Origin: an uncultured Lachnospiraceae bacterium
GTDB taxonomy: Bacteria; Bacillota; Clostridia; Lachnospirales; Lachnospiraceae
Length of the DNA stretch: 44,954 nt
Direction: 5' to 3'
Assembly (NCBI GenBank): GCA_945834545.1
Contig: CAMAHO010000001.1
Span: 1 to 44,954, forward strand
The notes under the pieces are model-generated. The model had not been told where the DNA came from, did no database searches, and was given only the letters and a program-made list of their open reading frames with translations. A program made the position numbers and the translations under genes. Within the stretch, counting starts at the first letter, position 1. Each line of letters starts with the position of its first letter. Shown here in pieces: positions 9,303-18,000 of the stretch.

Positions 9303-11381
9303 ATGATTAAGTTAGGTATGATGATAGGCGACCGATACGAAATCTTGGAAAAGATAGGTACCGGTGGTATGTCAGATGTATATAAAGCAAAATGTCACAA
9401 GTTAAACCGTTATGTAGCTGTCAAAGTGTTGAAACAGGAGTTCTCAGAAAATGCCAATTTTGTTTCCAAGTTTAAAAGTGAGGCTCAGGCAGCAGCCGGT
9501 TTGATGCATCCCAATATTGTGAATGTCTATGATGTAGGAGAAGAAAATGGTATTTACTACATCGTCATGGAATTGGTAGAAGGCATTACCCTGAAAAATT
9601 ACATTGAAAAAAAGGCAAGACTGAACTACAAGGAGGCAGTCAGCATTGCAATACAGGTGAGTCTGGGTATTCAGGCGGCTCACAACAATCATATCATCCA
9701 TAGAGATATCAAACCACAAAATATTATTATTTCCCATGAGGGTAAGGTCAAGGTAGCAGACTTTGGCATTGCAAAGGCAGCCACCAGCAATACCATTACC
9801 TCAAATGTTATGGGATCCGTGCATTATGCTTCTCCGGAGCAGGCCAGAGGTGGATACAGTGATGAGAAAAGTGATATCTATTCCCTGGGCATCACCTTGT
9901 TTGAGATGCTCACCGGCAGAGTTCCCTTCAATGGGGATACTACCGTAGCCATAGCCATCAAGCAGATTCAGGAGCCAATGCCCTCTCCAAGAGAGTTTGT
10001 ACCGGAGATTCCGCAGTGTGTGGAGGATATCGTTTTAAAATGCTGTCAGAAATCCCCGGACAGAAGATATCGGTCAGTAGGTGAATTGTTGGCTGATTTA
10101 AAGCATTCTCTGGTGCATCCTGAGGATGATTTTGTAGTATGTGAGGATCCGGATGCAGAGGGCGCTACCAGAAATATCACAAAGGAAGATATGGAGCAGC
10201 TGAATAAAATCAGGCTAAAGGATGAGGTTCTGCCTTCAGAAGAGGGGGGAGAGTATGATGAGGGCTATGAAGAGGAAAGAGGCTCTAAGATGGAGAAGAT
10301 TTCTACAATATTAGCAGTTACTGCCGGAATAGGAATCTTCATTATTCTCTTTATATTAGCTATAGGACTGATAAAAAATCTTTCTGATAAAGCGCAGACA
10401 GAGCCGGATTCACCGATTCAGGTTGAGGATATTGATACGGTTGAATATGTGACTATGCCAAGTGTTACAGGGTTAAAGGAAGTAGATGCCAGAAATGCAC
10501 TGAGCAATCTTGGCTTGACCAGTACGGTAGAGTATCAGGAATCAGATACCTATGACCTGAATGTGGTCATCAGTGCAAATATATTGACAGGGGAAGAGAT
10601 AGCAAAGGGCTCCACAGTTACCCTGACGGTAAGTGCGGGCACTCTGGGGGTCGAGGTCCCGGTGCTTGGAGGATATACCAGAGATGAGGCAGAAAGTAAG
10701 CTGACTTCTCTTGGTTTTTTGGTCAATGTCACGGAAGATTATTCGGATACAGTCGAGGTGGGACGCGTGGTCAGCCAGAATCCGGTAGGAGGGGTGAAGG
10801 TACCCAAGGGGAATGTGATCACCATCTGTATCAGCAAAGGAAAAGAGGAGTTAAAAACCAGGGTGCCGTCTTTGCTAGGGCTTAGCGAGGAAGAGGCAAC
10901 CATAGTGATTTATGAGAATCAGCTGACCATCGGAACCGTTGGTAAAATTTATACCACCGAGTATCCGGAGGGAACAGTCTGCTATCAGAGCGAGCCTCAG
11001 GGCTCCTATGTGAATCCCAAGACTGCGATTGACATCAAGATTAGTCTGGGCGCCGTTGCAACCACCTATTATTTTGATGACCCCATCTTGGCACCTACCA
11101 CAGAAGAAGCACCGGATTATGTGCCGGGGACAATGGTTCATGTGATGCTCAAGACGGAGGGTGGACAGATTCTCTATGACAGGGATACCTCAGATTTCCC
11201 TCTGACAACCAGCTTTCAGGGGTTGTCCAGCAGCAGAGGAACCATTATCATGACCTATACGGTTCTTGGAGAAGCAACTACAGTAACGAATCCTGAGACC
11301 GGGGAGGTTACTACGGTGCCTGGAGAAAAACAGGAAAAAACGATTGTAAGAGAAGTGGATTTTAAGAAAAACCAGGGCTAA
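9303..11381 (+). CDS. prkC: PASTA-domain serine/threonine protein kinase (PrkC/Stk)
   Basis: Membrane Hanks-type kinase sensing cell-wall fragments and controlling growth, division and wall synthesis. The 692 residues divide into a kinase domain (about 12-275) with glycine loop GTGGMSDVY, lysine in AVKVLK, HRDIKPQN near 134, DFGIAKA near 153 and GSVHYASPEQARG; a linker; one transmembrane helix (about 333-358); three extracellular PASTA repeats starting near 380, 450 and 519; and a C-terminal extracellular tail of about 110 residues with a low-complexity TTVTNPETGEVTTVPGE segment. The tail beyond the last PASTA repeat is of unknown role. Stp lies upstream and RsgA starts four bases after its stop. 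Confidence 0.96.
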   Translation: MIKLGMMIGDRYEILEKIGTGGMSDVYKAKCHKLNRYVAVKVLKQEFSENANFVSKFKSEAQAAAGLMHPNIVNVYDVGEENGIYYIVMELVEGITLKNYIEKKARLNYKEAVSIAIQVSLGIQAAHNNHIIHRDIKPQNIIISHEGKVKVADFGIAKAATSNTITSNVMGSVHYASPEQARGGYSDEKSDIYSLGITLFEMLTGRVPFNGDTTVAIAIKQIQEPMPSPREFVPEIPQCVEDIVLKCCQKSPDRRYRSVGELLADLKHSLVHPEDDFVVCEDPDAEGATRNITKEDMEQLNKIRLKDEVLPSEEGGEYDEGYEEERGSKMEKISTILAVTAGIGIFIILFILAIGLIKNLSDKAQTEPDSPIQVEDIDTVEYVTMPSVTGLKEVDARNALSNLGLTSTVEYQESDTYDLNVVISANILTGEEIAKGSTVTLTVSAGTLGVEVPVLGGYTRDEAESKLTSLGFLVNVTEDYSDTVEVGRVVSQNPVGGVKVPKGNVITICISKGKEELKTRVPSLLGLSEEEATIVIYENQLTIGTVGKIYTTEYPEGTVCYQSEPQGSYVNPKTAIDIKISLGAVATTYYFDDPILAPTTEEAPDYVPGTMVHVMLKTEGGQILYDRDTSDFPLTTSFQGLSSSRGTIIMTYTVLGEATTVTNPETGEVTTVPGEKQEKTIVREVDFKKNQG

Positions 11382-11384
11382 TAT

Positions 11385-12263
11385 ATGCAAGGAAAGATTA
11401 TGAAGGGGATTGGTGGCTTCTACTATGTGTCTCAAGGAGAAGTCATCTACGAGTGTAAGGCAAAAGGAATATTCAGAAAGGACGGAAGGAAGCCTCTGGT
11501 AGGGGATGACGTCTTGATGGAAGTGTTGTCCCAGGAGCAAAGGCTGGGGTCTATTACCGAGCTTTTGCCCAGAAGGTCCGAGCTGATTCGACCGGCCGTT
11601 GCAAATGTGGATCAGGCTTTGGTGATTTTTTCCCTGGTAAAACCTGCACCCAATTTTAATCTGTTGGACCGCTTTTTGATTATGATGGAAACCCAGAAGC
11701 TACCCTGTATTATTTGCTTTAACAAAGCAGATTTAGATGAGGAAGGCAGCGCTGAGAGCATTCAACAAAGATATGAGAGTTGTGGCTATCAGACCCTCAT
11801 TGTCAGTACCCTAAACGGAGAGGGAATTGACCAGCTAAAAGGGCTGCTCAGAAACAAGACCACGACGGTCGCAGGACCCAGCGGTGTGGGAAAATCCAGC
11901 CTGGTCAATGCACTGTCGGAGTATCAGGTTATGGAAACGGGAGAAATCAGCTTAAAGATTGACCGTGGAAAACACACTACCAGGCATACGCAGCTCTTTA
12001 TGCTGGAAAAGGACACGTTTATCCTGGATACTCCCGGGTTTAGCTCACTGGACTTATTTGAGGTAACAACAGATACCCTGGGAAAGTATTACAAGGAATT
12101 TACAGAACCGGAGAAATGCTGTCGATTTGCCAGCTGCTCGCATATTTCCGAACCGGACTGCGGGGTAAAGCAGGCTTGTATGGAGGGCAGAATCTCCAGA
12201 GAACGATATGAGACATATTGTCAGCTGTATGAGGAACTGAAAAACAAAAGACGATACACATAG
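11385..12263 (+). CDS. rsgA: Small ribosomal subunit biogenesis GTPase RsgA
   Basis: Circularly permuted GTPase that helps late maturation of the 30S subunit. The 292-residue protein has an N-terminal OB-fold domain, then the G4 motif NKAD before the G1 motif GPSGVGKSS near residue 164 and the G3 motif DTPGFSS, which is the diagnostic permuted order. A C-terminal zinc knuckle is seen as CCRFASCSHISEPDCGVKQAC-type spacing. Start 11385 keeps the conserved MQGKI N-terminus. An alternative ATG at 11400 has a better spaced AAGGAAAG. In many relatives rpe follows, but here an XpaC-like gene follows after 17 bases. Confidence 0.95.
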   Translation: MQGKIMKGIGGFYYVSQGEVIYECKAKGIFRKDGRKPLVGDDVLMEVLSQEQRLGSITELLPRRSELIRPAVANVDQALVIFSLVKPAPNFNLLDRFLIMMETQKLPCIICFNKADLDEEGSAESIQQRYESCGYQTLIVSTLNGEGIDQLKGLLRNKTTTVAGPSGVGKSSLVNALSEYQVMETGEISLKIDRGKHTTRHTQLFMLEKDTFILDTPGFSSLDLFEVTTDTLGKYYKEFTEPEKCCRFASCSHISEPDCGVKQACMEGRISRERYETYCQLYEELKNKRRYT

Positions 12264-12280
12264 GCAAAAGGGGAAACGAT

Positions 12281-13699
12281 ATGGAAGAAATAAAAGTCGA
12301 TTTTGAGGAGATACCCGATGGGACAACATCCCAGGCTTTCACAGCAGAAAGCGGAACAAATCCTATGAACGGTCAGGCTGGTCAAGGAGGCCAGGGGGGC
12401 CAAGGCGGTCAAGGTGGACAGCAGGGGAATTCAGGGAGTAATGGAGAGGATATACAAAGAATCATCTCTGAGTTTATTGAAACAGGGGATTTCTCTCAAA
12501 TAAATAAATATATCGGAGAAGCAGTGAATTCCGTTATCAATACCACCGGTGTGTCAGAAGGCCTAAGCTGGGTGGGAAATCAACTGAAATATCATGAGAA
12601 TGAAATCAAGAGACAGATGGAGTTCAATCTGCAGCGAAAGGTAGAACGACAGGCCAGAGAGGCAGAACGAAGGGCAGCCAGAGCAAACAGGAATCGTATC
12701 GTCTCAGAAAAATTTGATTTATGGGAAAGATACAGAGCAAAAAAGGTAGGCTCTATTTCCGGCACTCTGCAACAGATATTTGGCAGTATTTGGAGCTCCC
12801 TTTTTGGAATAGCAGCCTTCGTTATGTGGGTGCTGTGCTTTTCCATGGGTTTTTTAGTTCCTATGCCTACGCTGGCGATAGTGTTTACATTAGTAGCTGC
12901 TGCATTTGGACTGTTGACCAGGAGTGGCAATAAAAAGAAAAAGAGATTAAAACGAGCAGAACGCTATATGGGTGTTTGTGGCGACAAAATGTACGCGGAG
13001 ATTGATGAGCTTGCCAGGGCAGTGGGAAAATCCAAGAAGTTTGTTCTAAAGGATTTAAAAAGCATGATGAATGACGGTATCTTTCCGGAGGCTCATTTGG
13101 ACAGATGGGAAAGCTGCTTTATGTTGAATGAAGAGGTCTATGAGCAGTACCTGAAAACCAAGGATTCCGTAGAAAGACAGGATACAAAGCAGCCTCAGGC
13201 AGCACATGAGACCGAAAGGGAGAACAGGTCACAGACAGGTACAAGTGAACTGGACAACATGATTGCAGAGGGAACAGCGTTTATCACAAAGCTGCATCAG
13301 CTGAATGACCAGATAGCGGATGAGACTATTTCTGCCCAATTAAGCCGGATGGAGAAACTGCTGGGAGACTTGTTTGCCGGGGTGAAGGAGCATCCTGAAG
13401 AGCAGGATAAGCTTCATAAGGTTATGAACTATTATCTGCCCACTACACTTAAGCTGGTTGAGGCCTACAGAGATTTTGACAAAGTGAGTGCACAGGGCCA
13501 AAATATAAATGAAGCAAAGGGCGAGATAGAAAAAACCCTGGAGATTATGAATGATTCCTTTGAGGAGCTTTTAAATAAGATGTTTCAAAATACAGCCTTT
13601 GATGTGACAACGGACGCTCAGGTTTTACAGTCTATGCTAGCACGTGAGGGCTTGGCAAAGGAGTCAAATTTTGCTACAATGAATGGTGAAGGCAAATAG
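12281..13699 (+). CDS. XpaC-like membrane protein (5-bromo-4-chloroindolyl phosphate hydrolysis family)
   Basis: The 472-residue protein begins with an acidic stretch, followed by a glycine/glutamine-rich run (residues about 28-48, repeats of GGQ encoded by near-identical 9-base units), a charged Arg/Glu-rich helix (about 105-150) and two hydrophobic segments (about 160-215). The rest is helical and probably cytoplasmic. The layout and its TelA-like partner downstream identify the XpaC family, whose biochemical function is not established despite its name. Paired XpaC/TelA genes occur in many Firmicutes and are linked to envelope or toxic-anion stress. The ATG is preceded by GGGGAAACGAT. The TelA gene follows after 31 bases. 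Confidence 0.8.
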   Translation: MEEIKVDFEEIPDGTTSQAFTAESGTNPMNGQAGQGGQGGQGGQGGQQGNSGSNGEDIQRIISEFIETGDFSQINKYIGEAVNSVINTTGVSEGLSWVGNQLKYHENEIKRQMEFNLQRKVERQAREAERRAARANRNRIVSEKFDLWERYRAKKVGSISGTLQQIFGSIWSSLFGIAAFVMWVLCFSMGFLVPMPTLAIVFTLVAAAFGLLTRSGNKKKKRLKRAERYMGVCGDKMYAEIDELARAVGKSKKFVLKDLKSMMNDGIFPEAHLDRWESCFMLNEEVYEQYLKTKDSVERQDTKQPQAAHETERENRSQTGTSELDNMIAEGTAFITKLHQLNDQIADETISAQLSRMEKLLGDLFAGVKEHPEEQDKLHKVMNYYLPTTLKLVEAYRDFDKVSAQGQNINEAKGEIEKTLEIMNDSFEELLNKMFQNTAFDVTTDAQVLQSMLAREGLAKESNFATMNGEGK

Positions 13700-13730
13700 C
13701 AGACAAAGGCTATTATAAGGAGGGTATATA

Positions 13731-14912
13731 ATGAGCGCAGATATGGAAGAATTATTAAAGGAAGCACCCGCTTCCCCAAGCTTGACACTGAATCCTTTTG
13801 GAACAGAGGAAGCAGACAAACCCGCTCCAAAGACAGAGGAGCCGGCAAAGGAAGAAGCACAGGAGAAAGCTCCTCAGATAGAGCTTACTCCGGAAGAACA
13901 GAAGATGGTGGATGATTTCGCAGGGCAGATTGACCTTCAGGACACCCAGACCATACTTCAGTATGGTGCCGGAAGTCAAAAAAAGATTGCCGATTTCTCA
14001 GAAGGAGCACTTAGCAATGTGCGCACCAAGGACATGGGCGAAATCGGACAGATGTTAAGTGATGTGGTAACAGAGCTTAAGAATTTTAACGAGGATGAAG
14101 AGACAAAAGGATTTTTAGGGATGTTCAAGAAAGGAAGGAACAAGCTGGAATCCTTAAAGATTAAGTATGACAAGGCAGAAGGAAATGTCAATCGTATTGT
14201 GGAGGCCATGGAAGCTCATCAGGTGACATTGCTTAAGGATGTTGCCATGCTGGACAAGATGTATGAGTTAAACCAGAATTACTGCAAAGAGTTAACCATG
14301 TACATACTTGCCGGAAAGAAGCGAATTGAAAAGGCTAAGGCAGAGGAGTTGCCGGCTTTGATTAAGAAGGCAGAGGAAAGCGGTCTTCAGGAGGATATCC
14401 AGGCAGCTAAGGATTTTGGAGAGCAGATTAATCGCTTTGAGAAAAAAATTTATGATTTGGAGCTTACCAGAACAGTGTCCTTGCAGATGGCACCTCAGAT
14501 TCGTCTGATTCAGACAAATGATACTGCCATGAGCGAGAAGATTCAGTCCACTCTGGTAAACACCATTCCTCTTTGGAAGAGTCAGATGGTGATTGCAATT
14601 GGACTTCAGCATTCCACAGAGGCAGCAGCTGCCCAGAGGGAAGTGACTGACATGACCAATTCCCTTCTCAAGAAGAATGCAGAGACTCTAAAGACTGCTA
14701 CTATTGAGACGGCCAAGGAATCTGAGAGAGGTATCATCGATATTGAGACTCTGACTGCCACCAACCAAACCTTGATTTCCACCTTGGATGAGGTGATGAA
14801 GATTCAGGAGGAGGGTCGAGCAAAGAGAACCTCTGCAGAGGCTGAGTTAAGTCGTATTGAGACAGAAATGCATGAAAAGATTATGGCGATGACCAAAAAT
14901 CAGACCAACTAA
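13731..14912 (+). CDS. telA: TelA/KlaA-family toxic anion resistance protein
   Basis: The 393-residue, highly charged, mainly helical protein matches the TelA family: an acidic low-complexity N-terminus (about 1-55), then EQKMVDDFAGQIDL, FLGMFKKGRNKLESLKIKYDKAEGNVNRI and a conserved LYDLELTRTVSLQMAPQIRLIQ-like core (about 245-262), TIPLWKSQMVIAIGLQH and a C-terminal coiled coil. Family members are tied to tellurite, colicin or cell-envelope stress resistance, but the mechanism is unknown. It is the last gene of the block: a strong terminator begins 12 bases after the stop. An AAGGAGGG ribosome site lies before ATG 13731. Confidence 0.88.
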   Translation: MSADMEELLKEAPASPSLTLNPFGTEEADKPAPKTEEPAKEEAQEKAPQIELTPEEQKMVDDFAGQIDLQDTQTILQYGAGSQKKIADFSEGALSNVRTKDMGEIGQMLSDVVTELKNFNEDEETKGFLGMFKKGRNKLESLKIKYDKAEGNVNRIVEAMEAHQVTLLKDVAMLDKMYELNQNYCKELTMYILAGKKRIEKAKAEELPALIKKAEESGLQEDIQAAKDFGEQINRFEKKIYDLELTRTVSLQMAPQIRLIQTNDTAMSEKIQSTLVNTIPLWKSQMVIAIGLQHSTEAAAAQREVTDMTNSLLKKNAETLKTATIETAKESERGIIDIETLTATNQTLISTLDEVMKIQEEGRAKRTSAEAELSRIETEMHEKIMAMTKNQTN

Positions 14913-14924
14913 TCATAGGGAAAG

Positions 14925-14961
14925 CCCTGGGTTGTCAGAAGGTAAACCCGGGGTTTTTTCT
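14925..14961 (+). terminator. Rho-independent terminator after telA
   Basis: CCCTGGGTT (14925-14933) pairs with AACCCGGGG (14945-14953), one G-T wobble, followed by six T. It ends the stp-to-telA transcription block. Confidence 0.88.
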
Positions 14962-15039
14962 TTGGCATGTAAATGCAAAACCGTTTTTGTGCAACTTCCG
15001 GTGAAAATGGAAGAGTTTCACAGGTAAAAGAGGTTAGAA

Positions 15040-18000
15040 ATGATAATAGACAAAATCAGAGGAAGCAAATTATATCAGGAAAAACTGGTGCATACTCCCC
15101 TTGTGGCCTTTTTAAAACGAGGTAAAAAGGCTCTCTGGAATCTCAAAAACCAGGTAAAAACGCTGCTTGGATTGCAGGAGAGATTTGAGAGTCTGTTGCC
15201 TATATTGGAGAATTACATAGATTTGTCCAAGAGGCAGCCGATACAAGGAGAAGTGAGTGAAAACGCAAAGAATGAGACCGTAGATGTGATTGTGCCTATT
15301 TATAACGGTTACGAGTATTTGGTCAGGTTGTTTGAGGATTTGCCTAAGGCAGGAATGGATTGCCACTTCCTTTTGGTGGATGATGCCAGTTCTGACGAGA
15401 GGGTGCGTAGTCTGGAGAAGGGGTTTGTACAACAGCACAAGAATGCAAGACTTTTGGTGAATGAGACAAATCAGGGCTTTGTGGGCAGTGTGAACAGAGG
15501 ATTAAAGGAAGCAAAAGGACATGTAGCCCTGGTAAACACGGATACGGAGCTGCCCCGGGATTGGCTGGCTCGTCTGATGGAACCGATTCTTTCAGATGAA
15601 AGGGTGGCATCCACAACACCCTACACCAACAGTGCAACCATCTTTAGTTTCCCTAATTTTTGCTACAATAATCCTATTTACAGAGGATTATCAGTGGATG
15701 CCATGGATGGATATTTTAAGCTTGTAAAGCCCAGGTATCTGGAGGCACCCACTGGGGTCGGTTTCTGCATGGGCATGAGTCAAAAAGCCATTGCTGAGAT
15801 TGGATTGTTTGACCAGGAGAGCTTTGACAGGGGCTATTGTGAGGAAAACGATTGGTGCCAGAGAGCAATCAAAGCAGGCTATAAGAATGTGGTAGTGGAG
15901 AATCTCTTTGTCTATCACAAACACGGCGGAAGCTTTCTCGGTGAAGAAAAGAGGAAACTGATTGATGACCATATGAGGATTCTGCGACGTAAGCATCCGG
16001 GGTATGAAGCACAGGTAAGTGAATTTATCCGAAAGGACGAAAACAAGAGCCTGCGTCAGATACTGGAGATGATGATAGATACCCACGAGACAAAGTCGGT
16101 CTTTTACTTCAATCATAGTCTTGGGGGTGGTGCCACCAGCTATATGGAGCAACAAATAGAAGGCCTGGTTAAACAAGGAGCCTGTGTTACCTCACTCTAT
16201 TTTAATCCCCAGATTCAACGGTATATGCTCACCTTTGAAAACCAACGAGGAAAGCTTAGGTTTGAGCTCTCTACAATGGATGAGCTGGTGAAGTTAGGGG
16301 AGTATTTCCACTATGATGAGTTTATTGTAAATGAACTGGTACTTTTCCCGTATCTGTTTGAGATGCAGGATACGATTGTAAAAATGCATGAGAAACAAAA
16401 GGGAAGTAAGCTGATTATGCTTTGCCATGATCTGTTTTCCATCTGTCCCAGCATCAATTTGGTATCCGAGTCCATGCAGTATTGCGGCATGCCCGGAAAG
16501 GAAGAATGCGACAGGTGTTTTTTGGAAAAACGCTTTGTGAAGGATTTTCATTGTCAGAACAGAGAAGCCTGGAATTTACATTGGAGTCATTTTTTACAGA
16601 AGTGTACAGAGGTACGAACCTTCTCAGAGGATACCTTACATCGTATGAAGGCAGTTTATGGGGAGGGCTTAGCCTATACCCTGGTGCCCCATAAGGTACA
16701 GTATGTGTTCCCTATAGAGAAAGGAACGAAAACAACAAAAACCTTAAATATTGGCTTGTTAGGAATGCTTACAGTGCATAAGGGTGGCGTTCTGGTGGGG
16801 CAGATGCTGGATTATATTGAGAAGAATGCTCTCAACATTCGAATCATTCTCATTGGGCAGACCGAAAAGCTATCCTTAAGCCATCATGGCGCGTTTTCCA
16901 TGACAGGGGCCTACAAACCGGAGGAGCTTCCGGAGCTCATTTATGAGCAGGATATTGATGTGTTCTTTTTGGCATCGGTTTGGCCGGAGACCTTTTCCTA
17001 TACCGCAGAAGAAATTATGAAAATGGGGATGCCCATTGTGTCATTAGACATCGGTGCACCAGCAAGTCGAATTGCAGGTTATAACAGAGGTCTTGTCCTG
17101 AAAAATTCGGAAGGGCAGAATCCGGTAGGAATACCGGCCGCCACGATAGTAGAGCGCATACAAAACTTTGCCCAGGAACTGGGAGTTTTAAACCAAAGCG
17201 TGGAAGAGAGCCAAGTGATTTATATTGCGGAGGACTATTCCTTTACCACGCGGTATCGACTGCAGCATCTGCAGGAGGAGCTGTTGCATCAAGGGGTTAA
17301 GGGACAGCTGCACCTGGCAGCAAGGCTGCCGGGGAAGGTGGATTGGACCCGGGTGGCAGCAGTGGTGGTATATCGCTGTAAAAAGACCTCAAAGCTTGTT
17401 GCCTTTTTGGAGGAGGCAAAGAAGCATCAGGTGAGTGTCTTGTGTGACATGGATGATTATATTTTTGATTTTGATAAGATTAAAGACCTGCCCTTCTTAC
17501 AAGAACAGAGGGAAGAGTACAAGGACTTTGAAAGCTATTGTCAGGCGCTGCGTCAGACCATGGAGCTGGCAGACAGATTTCTGGTTTCCACCAATCACAT
17601 GAAGCTTGCCGTAGAACAGACCTTTCCGGGGAAAGCCGTTTTTGTCAACCGCAATGCAGCCAGCAGCAAAATGCTGGTATTGTCTGCAAAAGCAAAGCAA
17701 AAGAAAATTCCTATGGCAACAGACAAGAAGTTTGTCCTGGGATACTTCAGTGGTTCCCACACTCATAATCGGGATTTCCTGCTGATTGCTCCTGTTGTGG
17801 CAGAGTTTATGAGCAGACACCGGGAGGTGCATTTCCAGCTTGTGGGATGCCTGGAGCTGCCAAAGGAGTTTGAGGCATTTTCAGAACGAATCATCCGATA
17901 TGATTTTATGGATTGGCAACAACTTCCGGAGTGTATGGCGAAGGTGGACGTCAACCTGATGCCCTTGGAGGACAGCTTTTTCCATCGTTGTAAGTCTGAG

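Noticed and set aside
12370..12430. Independent DNA repeat element
   Set aside because: The near-repeats encode the glycine/glutamine-rich segment of the XpaC-like protein in frame, so this is coding low complexity.
15691..16176. 161-codon open frame on the minus strand
   Set aside because: It is opposite the first GT2 domain and shows no domain or start signal.
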